Part shown: piece by piece, positions 20,501 through 32,500 of the stretch
How the letters are laid out: each line of letters opens with the position of its first letter
Numbering within the stretch: the first letter of the stretch is position 1
Source: a virus
Reading direction: 5' to 3' (one strand)
Length of the DNA: 64,000 nucleotides
IMG/VR virus record: IMGVR_UViG_3300046660_000385
Coordinates: 53,859 to 117,858 of that record
Notes under the pieces: generated by a model
The model's input: only the letters and a program-made list of their open reading frames with translations
Databases searched by the model: none
What the model was told of the DNA's origin: nothing
Made by a program: the position numbers and the translations under genes

Positions 20501-23500
20501 CGAGGTCTACATCGCCGGCGGCCAGCTGTACGCCCCGGTGGCGCAGGTCTACGCCGAGCAGCTGCGCGCGGCCGGCTTCGTCGGCCCCGAGGCCGAGGTC
20601 AAGGGCACGGTCGGCTTCATCGGCCAGCAGCGCGGCCAGCTGGGCGAATACCTGCGCACCGTGCACGAGCGCCTGGGCACCCTGCCGGAACGTCCGGCGC
20701 CGCTCGAGGTGGGCGTGCGCGTGCGCATCAAGCGCCTGACCAAGGCCCCGGTCGCGGGCGTGTCGCTGAAAGACGCCAACCGCTTCGCCGGCCGCATGGG
20801 CACGGTCGAGCGCGAAATGATCGTCGGCGAGAACCGATATTTCATCGTCAACCTGGACGACACCCCGGAAAAGGTCGAGCGCCAGCAGGAATTCCACAGC
20901 GGTTTCCTCGACGTCCTGACCCCGGCCGAGCAGGCCGCGCCGGGCGAGCTGGCCGACGACGTCGAGAAGCGCAAGGCGCAGATCCGCGAGCAGGTCGAAG
21001 CCACGCTGGGCGCCGACAAGCAGCTGGTGGCGCAGGCTGACCTGGTCGGCACCGGCAACCGCTTCGTCGACTTCAAGGACAGCTACAAGGCCGCGTTCGA
21101 GAGGACGCTGGCCCAGATGGCCAAGGACGGGAAGATCGAGGCGCGCGACGTCCAGATGTTCACCGACAGCCTCGACAAGCTGCCCGGCTATCTTGACCGC
21201 GCCGCGCGCCAGTTCATCAACGACCACCACGGCCCGGACAACCAGGAACTGTCCTCGCTCAAGCACAAGTGGGGTTATACCGACGAGAACGTACCGAAGG
21301 ACGGCCGCTTCCCGGACTACGAGACCGCGCTGAAATTCGACAACAAGCGCACCGGCAAGGAACAGTTCTCGTTCGAGATCCAGGTGGCGCAGGGACCGAA
21401 CGGCCGCTGGGCCGTCTCGTCCGGCTACCAGCAGGGCGGCCAGACCGGCAACGCCACCGGCATCGGGATGATCCCGCCGGCGCTGACCTCGGAAGCGCAC
21501 CGCACCCGCATGCTGGCCGTCGAGGCCGGCGGCGAGGCGATCCGCCAGCACCTGGCCGCGAACGGCAAGGAATCGCTGCGCACGACCGGCAATATCCTGA
21601 CCGCGATCACCAAGCTGAAACTGCTGGGCGAGCTGCGCGACAAGGCGGCCGCGCTGGCCGCGCGCGCCGAGGCCGCCGGCGCAGAGAAGCTGGCCGGCCA
21701 GATCCGCGAGGTCGGCCGCGACATGCAGCCCAACGACGTCAACCTGACCCGCAAGCGCGTCGACGAGACGATCGCCGGGCGCGAGAAACTGGTCCGCGCC
21801 GCCGAAAAGCGCGCGGAAAAGAAAGCCGCCGAGAAAGCCGCCAAGGCCGAACCGAAGGCCGACCCGAAACCGGAGCCGGTCGCGCCCGAAGCGCCGCAGC
21901 CGAAGCAGGACGCGCCAGGCACCCGCCGCTTCCCGAAGTCCGTGCGCACCGCGATCGCCACGCGCCTGCAGCAGGTGCTGGACGGTTTCAGCGCCGACCG
22001 CAACACCCGCGAAGGTCGCGCCCGGTCGATCATGCGCAGCGCGATCGAGGAGCTGGGCAAGGAAAAGACCGTCATCGACGTGGCCGACCAGCTGCGCGAT
22101 GCGTCCAGCGACCTGTTCAAGCAGTTCAAGGTGCAGGCCGACGTGCTCGACGAGATCGCCGACCAGCTCGACGCGGCCGAGAACCAGCAGGAGCAGGAAG
22201 TCCCGGCCGCGGTCGCGGAACCGGCCAGCCCGGCGAAATTCGACATCGGCACCCCGCCCACGCTGGACTACCGCCTGCAGACGCGCGGCGGCACGCTGTA
22301 CCTGATCCCGCCGGTCGGCAAAGGTTTTACGAAGGAAACCCGCGACGCCCTGCGCGACTGGCTCAGGAGCGCAGGCTACTTCTCCAACGCGACCGGCGAC
22401 CACATGGTATCGGCCAGCCAGATCACCGGCGGTCCGTCCACCGACCTGATCCCTGACGGCGTCGAGGAACAGAAATACGGCAGGCTCGTCGCCAAGGAAA
22501 AGGCAAAGGACGACGGCGCCCTGGCCGGCTCGCGCCCGATGTCGCCCAAGCAGTTCGAGACCGACCTGAAAGATCACGGCAAGCTGCGCTTCGGCGAAGC
22601 GACCTACGAGGTCAAGCCGGCCGGCCGCGGCGGCTTCGGCCGCATCCAGGCCGACACCTATATTGTCGAAGTCAGCTATCCGCACAGCAACAAGCAGATC
22701 GGGTTCCAGCAGAACCTGTCGCTGCAGCAGGCGGTCGAGGCCGCCCGCGTTGACGCGTTCGACTGGTGGGACAACCGCCGCGTCAAGGAAGCCGAGTTCG
22801 CCAAGAAGCGCGAGAAGCTGGTGCGCGCCGGCCAGCGCGAGCTGTTCGGGCTGTTCTCGAAGGACCCGGATCTGATGAGGATCGCGGCCGACGCCGGCCT
22901 GCCGGTCGAGGTCGACGCCGCCGCGCGCCGCGCGATCGTGGACTGGGTCGCCGCCGAAAAGGCCGTTGCCGACCTCGATCCCGACCGCAAGCTGATGCTG
23001 GACAACATCGTCATCGGCGGCCGCGTGACGTTCCCGTCCGAGTGGTTCGACTCGCTGCGCAAGTACCTGAAACGCGCGGTCAAGCGCGCCGAGAAGGAGC
23101 TGGACCGCGACCCGGCCGTGTACCAGGCCGAGCTGATCCGCTCGGCGCAGCTGGTCGGCCTGCCGCCCGAGAGCGTGGGCGTGTTCAAGCTGGGGTTCGA
23201 CCACGCGCTGGCCGGCAAGACCAAGTCGACCCTGCCGCCGTCGACCATGATGGCGCAGGGCTATGACGCCGGCGCCGCGTGGATGAAATCGGACGAGGGC
23301 CAAGCCTGGTTCACCGGCCGCCGTGGCAAGAAGCTGGAAAACACCGGCGCCGACCTGCGCCGCTGGTTCGACGAATCCAAGCGCAAGATCAAGGAAGTCA
23401 CGGCCGACAACCTGACCGCGTCCTACGAGATCATCAAGGGCCAGGCCTCGCGCGTGGAGGCGTTCGCCAACGTCGCCGGCCCCGGCGCCACGCCCGGCAC

Positions 23501-26500
23501 CAAGCGCTACATCACGGCCGTGCGCGACAGCCTGCGTCCGTTCCAGGAATGGCTGCTCGAAAACGGCCCGCTGCAGACCCTGTACGGCGAGACCGGCTAC
23601 CGCGAGAGCGAGTCGTTCAGGATCACCCGCTTCCTCGACGGCCGCGCCTACCCGATGACGTACGACGCCACCGGCAAGCGCGTCAGCATGGAGGACGCCA
23701 CGGCGCAGGAACGCCTCGAGCTGCTGCAGGAGGCGGCCGCCACCTACAACGCCCGCCTGCAGGGGCTGGCCGAGGCGATGAGCGGCGCGACCACGGTCGA
23801 GGAGGCCGCCCGCGCCTACCAGGGCTACCTCGTCAAGAACAAGGACGAGTACGTCTACAGCAGCACCCGCCTGACCGAGGCCGGCAAGGAAATCGACCGC
23901 CTGGTGCGCGGCCGCGTCCACGACCTGGAACCGGACACCCGCGAGGTCGAGAACCTCATCAAGACGCAGAACGAGCCGGACGGCCCGAGCAACCGCAAGC
24001 AGGCGCTGATGGTGCCGAAACTCGACCACGTCGTGCGCGAGGGCGAGAAGCTGCAGGATTACCGCAAGGGCGAGAACGTCACGCCGCAGCAGATGAAGGA
24101 CACGTTCGGCTTCGCCGACGTCGGTTTCGGCAAGTGGGTCGGCGCCAAGCAGGACCAGGACCACCTGAACTACGCCTATGACGCGTTCATGGACCTGGCC
24201 AAGCTGCTCGGGATCGACCCCAAGCACATCGGCCTGGGCGGTTCGCTGCACTTCACGATCGGCGCACTCGGCCACGGCCGCCACGCTGCGCACTTCCAGG
24301 CCAGGCAGCCGCACCCGCACGGCGGCACCGTGCCGGTCATCAACGTCACCAACACCAAGGGCGACGGCACCGTGGCGCACGAGTGGTTCCACGCGCTCGA
24401 CCACGCGCTGAGCGAGCAGTGGCACGGCAGCAGCTGGGTCCAGCATGAGGCCGTGCAGCGCGTCGTCCGACTGCTGTCGACCAGCCGCGACATCGAGTTC
24501 TTGGTGAAGAAGCTGCCGCTGGCCGTCAGCGGCCAGTCGTTCATGCGCTATGGCCGCCGCAACACGCCGATCCACAACCTCAAGACCGAGGCCGGCCTGA
24601 TCGAGAACGCCGAGGCGGTCCTGCGCTACGACGCCGGCCGCCAGGGCGGCCGCCCGACCGACTACAAGAAGAACGCCGACGCGATGGGCGAGGACTACTG
24701 GGGCAACCCGAAGGAGCTGCTGGCGCGCGCCGCCGAGGCCTGGGTCCACGACACCCTGGGCGGCACCTCGAACTACCTGGTCAACCCGGCATGGGTCGGC
24801 GAGGGCAAGGTCAAGGCGCCGCAGTACAAGGGCGCGCCGTATCCGATGGGCGAGGAAAGGAAACTGTTCAACGATGCGCTCGGCGCGCTGGTGAAGGCGC
24901 TGCGCTTCAACGACAAGGGCGTCACCCTCGACAAGGAAACGTTCGACAAGGAATTCCCGGACCTCGACCGCCAGTTCAAGGAAGCCTACGAATCCCTCAA
25001 GGCCCAGATCCCGTCGATGGTGCGCGCGCACCTGGCCGAGAAGGAAGCGCGCAAGGTGGCCCAGAAGTACGCCAAGGACGAGGCCGAGCGCGCCAAGCAG
25101 GCCGAGGCGCTGGCGGCCCAGAAGGCGAAAGAGCAGGCCGAGCGCGATGCCGCGGAGGCACGCCTGCGCGAGGAGCTGGAAAAGCAGCAGCAGCAGCCGG
25201 TCGAGCCGCCTAGCGGTCCGCTCTCCGAGGGCGACCTGGAAGCGCTGTTCGACCAGGCCGAAAGCGAGCTGGCCGAGGAGCAGCAGGAGCAGCCCGAGGC
25301 GAAAGACCCGGGCGAAGCCACCCAGGCCGACCACTGGACGCAGGAGGATTATCAGCACCTGCTCAAACTGATCGACGACGGCCAGGTGTTCCTGCTGGCC
25401 GATCCGTCGCGCGGCCTGTCGATCATCCACGACATGCCGGGCCAGTACACCGAGCACAAGGGTTTCGGCCTGTTCCACACCAAGACCCCCGAGTACGACG
25501 TCACCTGGGACGGCGGCGGCGAAATGCGCCAGACCCCGGGCGGCAAGTCGTACACGCTGGTGTCGATCAAGGAAGGGCGCGAAGCGTTCCTCAAGGCGAT
25601 CAACTGGGACCAGGCCAAGACGAAGCTGCAGGCGAAACTGATCGTCAAGACCGGCCCGAAAGCCGCGCCGACCCTGTCGGCCGAGCAGGAAAAGAGCGCC
25701 AAGCAGCTGATCGGCGAGGCCGCCAAACTCGGCGTCACCGGCATCGAGGAGTCGCTGAAAGGCCTGATCCAGCTGTTCGGTGGCAACGCCCTGAAATCGT
25801 TCCCGGCCGGCTTCGACGAGGAGTCCTACAAAGCCGCGAAGCCGCACTTCGAGAAGGCGCTGGCCGCGTTCCAGGCCGCCGGCAAGACGCTGGTCGACCT
25901 GTTCAAGATGCTGATCCAGCACTTCGGCCCCGGCATCCGCCCGTACGCGATCCAGTTCGCCAAGGAGCAGGGCCTGTCGGCCAACCTGGCCCCGCCAGTG
26001 TCGGCGACCGAGAAGATCGCCAAGTGGGTCGAGCAGCGCCTGCAGGCGAAGGAGACGTTCGGCTCGGCGCCGCTGTTCAAGGTCGCCGACGAAGCGTTCG
26101 GCGGCACCCAGGCCGAGGGCAAGTACAGCGTCAAGGACGCCTACGACGCGATGGAAGCGGGCATGAACCGCCACATCATGGCCCAGGGCATCACCCCGGA
26201 TGGCGCCGCGACCGACGCCGTGCACAAGATCGAGGAGCTGGACGGCTGGACCCAGCGCCTGGCGACCCAGACCCGCCGCACCGAGGAAATGGACGAGTAC
26301 CAGCAGTTCTCGACCCCGCCGTCGGAAGCGTTCGCCGCGGCCTGGCTGGCCAACATCCGCCCCGGCGAAGTCGTGCTCGAGCCGTCGGCCGGCACCGGCA
26401 GCCTGGCGATCTACGCCAAGCTGGCTGGCGCCGACGTCGTCGTCAACGAGCTGTCGTCGCGCCGCGCCGAGGTCCTGAAAACCGTGCTGCCCGAGGCGCG

Positions 26501-29500
26501 CCTGTTCCAGGAGAACGCCGAGCAGCTGCACAACATCCTGCCGGCCGACGTCAAGCCGAGCGTGATCCTGATGAACCCGCCGTTCTCGGCGACCGCCGGG
26601 CGCATGCAGGGCGCGCGCGACACCAACAACGGCGCCACCCACATCGAACAGGCCCTCAAACGCCTGCAGGAAGGCGGGCGCCTGGTGGCGATCGTCGGCA
26701 GCGGCATGGCCGCCGACCGTCCGGCGTTCAAGAGCTGGTGGACCAAGATCCGCCAGGACTATAATGTACGCGTCAACATCACCGTCGACGGCAGCAACTA
26801 TGCCAAGTACGGCACGACGTTCGACAACCAGATCCTGGTCATCGACAAGACCGGCCCGACCACGGCCGCGGTCGTCACCGGCGAGGTGAAAACGCTGGCC
26901 GAACTGCCGGCACTGCTGGAAGGTATCCGCAATGAACGAAAAGCTGCTGAAGGTACGGATGGCGCGCACCCTTCTGGTCAACCAGATGCCGATCAACAGG
27001 GCGGCGATCGAGTTCCTGCCGGGCAAGAAGCCGCTGGCGACCGAGCCGGCGGTGCTGACGCTGATCCGGTGGGGACTGGACAACGGGATCAATCCGATTC
27101 CGGTGGCGCCGGGCTACCCGGACATCGACAGGATGGAAGCGCAGGTGGACGCGATGGCGAACAGGTGGGAGCCGAGGCGGGCGGTGAGGTTTCTGACCAA
27201 CCCGGAAAGCCAGGACCCGCTGGACGTGGTGCTAACGGCCGAGGAACTGGCGGCCTCGGCAACACCCGAGGACGCAGCGGAACTGCTGATCGAGAATCTG
27301 TACCACGCGATGGTGGCCAACAGCCCGTAACCGGCGAAGTCACGGTCGAAGCGTCCGACCAGGCCGCCGCCACCGGCGAGCTGTCGGACGCGATCTTCGA
27401 GAACTACACCCCGCAGCGCTTGTCGATCCCGGGCGCCAAGCCGCACCCGGGCAAGCTGGTCCAGTCCGCCGCCATGTCGGCCGTGCTGCCCCCAAGCCCG
27501 TCCTACGCCCCGAACCTGCCGAAAGCCGTGATCGAGAAGGGCCTGCTGTCACTGGCCCAGCTCGAGGCGGTGGTCTACGCCGGCCAGGCGCACCAGCAGA
27601 TGCTGCCGGGCGGCGAGGTGCGCCGCGGCTTCTTCATCGGCGACGGTACGGGTGTTGGTAAAGGCCGCGAGATCGCCGGCATCCTGCTGGACAACCAGCG
27701 GCAAGGCCGCAAGAAAGCGGTCTGGCTGTCGGCCAAGCAGGGCCTGCTGCGCGATGCGAAGCGCGACTTCGCGGGCGTCTCGGGCAACCCCGACCACATC
27801 CTGGCGCACAACAAGGTCAAGGCCGGCGAGAAGATCGACGCCGACAGCGGCATCCTGTTCACGACCTATGACACGCTGCGGATGGGCAGCGACATCAAGA
27901 ACAACGCCCCGGGCCTGGCCGGCCCCGGCACCATGAGCGCCGAGCAGCTCAAGGCCACCTACCCGAAAGGCACGCCGATCGAGTGGCGCGGCCGCAGCGG
28001 CACCCTCGAATCGTGGGATACGCGCGGCCACAAGGCCAAGATCTCCCTGCCCAACGGCGTGCAGACGACCGTGCGCTTCGACGAGCTGAAGGTGAACGGC
28101 CAGAGCGGCTGGGGCGGGATCGACCACGTCAAGAACGACAAGAAACTCGATTCCAAGTCGCGCCTGAACCAGATCGTCGAGTGGCTGGGCAAGGACTTCG
28201 ACGGCGTGATCGCGTTCGACGAAGCCCACAAGATGGGCAACGTGCTCGAACGCAAGGGCAAGCGCGGCAAGACCAAGCCGTCGGCCACGGCGCTGGCCGG
28301 CGTGGCGCTGCAGGAAGCGCTGCCGAAGGCGCGCATCGTCTACGTCTCGGCGACCGGCGCCACCGAAGTGCACAACCTGGCCTACGCGACCCGCCTGGGC
28401 CTGTGGGGCGAGGGCAGCGCGTTCGCCAAGGTGACGGACTTCGTCGGCGGCATCGAATCCGGCGGCGTGGCGGCGATGGAACTGGTCTCGCGCGACATGA
28501 AGGCACAGGGTTCGTACCTGGCCAGGTCCCTGTCGTTCGACGGCGTCACCTACGACCGCCTCGAGCACCAGCTGACCCCGCTGCAGAACGACATCTACAA
28601 CGAGCTGGCGCGCGCCTGGCAGGGCGTGCTGCAGAACGTCAACGCCGCGTTGGAGGCCACGCTGCAGAACAAGGACCCGAAGGCGAAAAGCAACGCCCTG
28701 TCCGCGTTCTGGGGCAACCACCAGCGCTTCTTCAGCCACATCATCACGGCCATGCAGATGCCGACGATCATCGAGGCCGCCCAGCGCGACCTGGACAACG
28801 GCCACGCGGTCGTGATGCAGCTGGTGAACACCAACCAGGCCGAGCAGGACCGCCAGGCCGCCAAGATGGCCAACGACGACGAGGCGATCCCCGAGGACTT
28901 CGACTTCACCCCGCGCGACACGCTGCTGAACTATGTGCGCCACTCGTTCCCGGTGCAGCAGCACGAGGAGTACACCGACGAGGAGGGCAACAAGCACACC
29001 CGCCCGGTCGTCGACTCCAAGGGCAACCCGGTGTTCAACCAGGAAATGGTGGCCAAGCGCGACGCGCTGGTGAAGAACCTCGAACAGATCCGCGTGCCGG
29101 ACAACCCGCTCGACATGATCGTGCGCGCGTTCGGCGTCAGCAACGTGGCCGAGATCACCGGCCGCTCGCGCCGCTTCATCCAGGAGCAGGACCCGAAAAC
29201 GGGCGGCTTCAAGGTCGTCGAGCAGAAGCGCCCGGCGTCCGCCGTGCCGGCCGATGCCGACGCGTTCATGGACGACAAGAAGCGCGTGCTGGTGTTCTCC
29301 GACGCCGGCGGCACCGGCTATTCGTTCCAGTCCGACCTGGGGGCGAAGAACCAGCGCCGCCGCATGCACTACCTGGTGCAGCCGGGCTGGCGCGCCAACA
29401 ACGCGGTGCAGGGCTTCGGCCGCACGCACCGCTCGAACGAGGCCAATCAACCGCACTACGTGCTGCCGACCACGAACCTGAAAGCGCAGAAGCGTTTTAT

Positions 29501-32500
29501 CTCGTCGATCGCACGGCGCCTGGACCAGCTGGGCGCACTGACCAAGGGCCAGCGCGAGACCGGCGGCCAGGGCCTGTTCGCGGCCACCGACAACCTCGAA
29601 TCGCAGCACGCCGCGGACGCCGTGCAGGCGTTCTTCGTCGACATGTACAACGGCACGGCGAAACTCAACTTCGCCGAGACCACGGCCGCGCTGGGCCTGA
29701 ACGGCCTGATCGACGAGAGCACCGGCGCGCTGATCTACGGCAAGCTGCCGGAAGTGCCGAAGTTCCTGAACCGCCTGATGTCGCTGGAAACCCACCGCCA
29801 GGACGAGGTGTTCGAGGAGTTCTTCAACCGCCTGACGGAAGTGATCGAGCGCGCCAAGGCCAACGGCACCTTCGACGCCGGCATGGAGACCCTGCGCGCC
29901 GACAAGGTGACGAAGCTGCGCGACGAGGTCGTCTACGAGGACAAGCGCACTGGCGCCAACACCCGCTATGTCGAGCTGGAACTGACCCACCCGACGCACT
30001 TCAACTCGTTCGACCAGGCCCAGTCCGAGATCGTCCGCTGGGGCGACAAGTTCCTCGGCTTCTTCCGCAACGAGAGGACCGGCAAGGTGTTCGCGCTGAT
30101 GCGCACCGGCACCTCGACCGACGCCAAATCCGGCAACGTGGTCACGCGCGGCGCGCAGCTGCGCACGACCGGCGGCTACCGCTACGGCGACGAGGTCGAC
30201 AAGATCATCAAGGGCGCGCGCGGCGAAAAGACGGTCAAGAAAACCGTGGTGCCGATGCTGTACTCGCCGCCGACCAACGAGGTGCTGACCGAGACCTACA
30301 CCAACACGAACGACAAGCAAATGACGGTGTCCTCGCACCGCCTGGCCGACCTGCTGATCCAGCGCGGCCTGGAACGGGTCGAGCAGACCATCCTGGCCGG
30401 CCCGTCCGGTTCGGAGCGGGACGCGTTCATCCGCCTGCTGGACAAGATGCGCCCGCACCTGGTGGCGCAGAAGGAGACCGAGCGCCAGGTGCCGGCGTTC
30501 GTGCGCCTGACCGCTGACGCGGCGCGCTCCGAGTGGGATGCCGAGGTCGCCGCCACCCCGACGACCTACACCAGCAAGACGCACCTCTTGACCGGGATGC
30601 TGCTGCCGATCTGGGACCGCCTGCCGGGCGACCCGCGCGTGGTGCGCACCCAGACCGAGGACGGCGAGCGCCTGCTGGGCCGCGTGGTATCCGAGCGCAA
30701 CCTGGACCAGACCCTGAAAAACCTCGGGGTCGGCTCGAACCTGTCGAAGGTCGCACCGAGCACCGTGCTGCAGCGCCTGATGGATGGCCAGCGCGGCATC
30801 CTGGCCAACGGCTGGCTGCTGCAGAAGGTGCGCGTCTCGAACGACAGCCGGATCGAGATCAGCGGCCAGTCGCTGGCGTACAACCGCGCCGAGCGCGAGC
30901 TGCTGACCAACAACGGCGCGTTCGTCGAGCGCATCAACTGGCAGGAGCGCGTGTTCATCCCGACCGGGGAGCAGGGCGTCAAGCTGCTCGAGAAGCTGCT
31001 GGAATACAAGCCGCTGGTCGAGCTGGGCAAGCCGGCCGAGGCCCAGACCGAGGACGAGGACGCCGAGTTCTCGCGCGGACGAAGCGACACCGGCATGTCC
31101 AGGGGCGACGTGCAGAACGTGGTCGCGCCGATCGTGAAGGGCTGGCTGAACGGCCCGAAAGTAACTGTCGTCCAGAGCGTGGCCGACCTGCCGTTCAAGG
31201 CACCTAGCGACACCCGCGGCGCGACCTACCAGGGACAGGTCTGGATAGTGGCGGACAACCTCGGACACGCCGGCGAAGTGCAGTTCGTGCTGGCGCACGA
31301 GGCGCTGGGCCACATCGGCCTGCAGGCCCTGCTGGGCAAGGAAGCGCTGACCCGCGAGCTGAACCGCCTGCGCCTCATCAACCCGGAGCTGGCCAAGGCC
31401 GCGCGCGAGCAGGCCGCCACCTTCGGCTACGACCTGAACCTGGCCACCGAGGAAGCGCTGGCGGATCTGGCCGGCACCGGCAAGACCATCAACGGCTGGC
31501 AGAAGTTCGCCGCGCTGGTGCAGAAAGCCCTGCGTCAGCTGGGCCTGGACCGGGTCGCCGACTGGATGGAGGGCAAGACCCAGGCCGAGACCATGTCCTT
31601 GCTGGCCCGCGCCAGGGAGGCGGTCGAGGGTTCGCGCGCCGCGCGCACCTTCGGCAACATGGAGACCGCCCGGTTCTCGGACGGCATGAAGTCGCCCTGG
31701 TTCTCGCAGCTGGCGCGCCAGATCGAGCGCCTGCCGCAGAAGTCGGCCACCGCCCTGCAGTGGGGCGAGACCATGATGGGCAGCGGCTTCGCCCAGAAGG
31801 GCGTCAAGCAGGACGAGATCTACTGGACCGGCGTGATGGACTGGCTGCTGATGCAGGGCGAGAACACCAAGGTCACGAAGGCCGCGCTGCTGGACTACCT
31901 GGCCGAGAATGGCGTGCGCGTCACGGAAACGATGCACAGCGAGGAAGTGCCCGAGCCGACCCCGGAAGGCCTGGCCAAGCGCGAAGCGGTGCTCGCCAAG
32001 TACAACGAGCGCCTGGACGACCTGCAGGAGCGCATCCTGGACAGCGACGAGACGCCCGAGCGCCTGGCGCTGCAGGAGGAGTGGTCGAACCTGATCGACC
32101 AGCGCAACATCGAGGCCGACCTGGCCTACCGGCTGCCGTCCAACCGCTTCCAGCGTCCGCGCTACGCCAGCTACACGCTGCCGGGCGGCGAGAACAACCG
32201 CGAGCTGCTGCTGACCCTGCCCGCGCGCGAGCCGTCCTTCAAGCTGGACGACTACATCGGCGAGCTGAGCGACAAGTACGGCTGGGAGGTCCAGGGCAAC
32301 ATGCGCCGCCCGGGGTGGACCGAGGACGACCTGGCGCCGGACGAGCGCACCAGGCTGCACGCGCTGCAGGAAGAATCGCTGCAGGAGGACAACGAGCGCA
32401 CCCGCAATACCTTCCAGTCGAGCCACTGGGACCAGAAGAACGTGCTGGCGCACGTCCGCTTCAACGACCGCACCGACAGCGAGGGCAAGCGCGTACTCCA

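Noticed and set aside
11913-27092. Antisense open frame of about 5059 codons opposite the transglycosylase and giant genes
   Set aside because: It is an artefact of GC-rich codon use on the plus strand. Its product is Arg/Gly/Val/Leu-rich low complexity, it has no domain motifs, and the opposite strand has clear domains throughout.
27983-30517. Long alternate-frame reading inside the helicase part of the giant gene
   Set aside because: Its product is Arg/Pro/Ala/Gly-rich, while the main frame carries helicase motifs over the same bases. This is the contrast that makes the nested gene at 26932 stand out.
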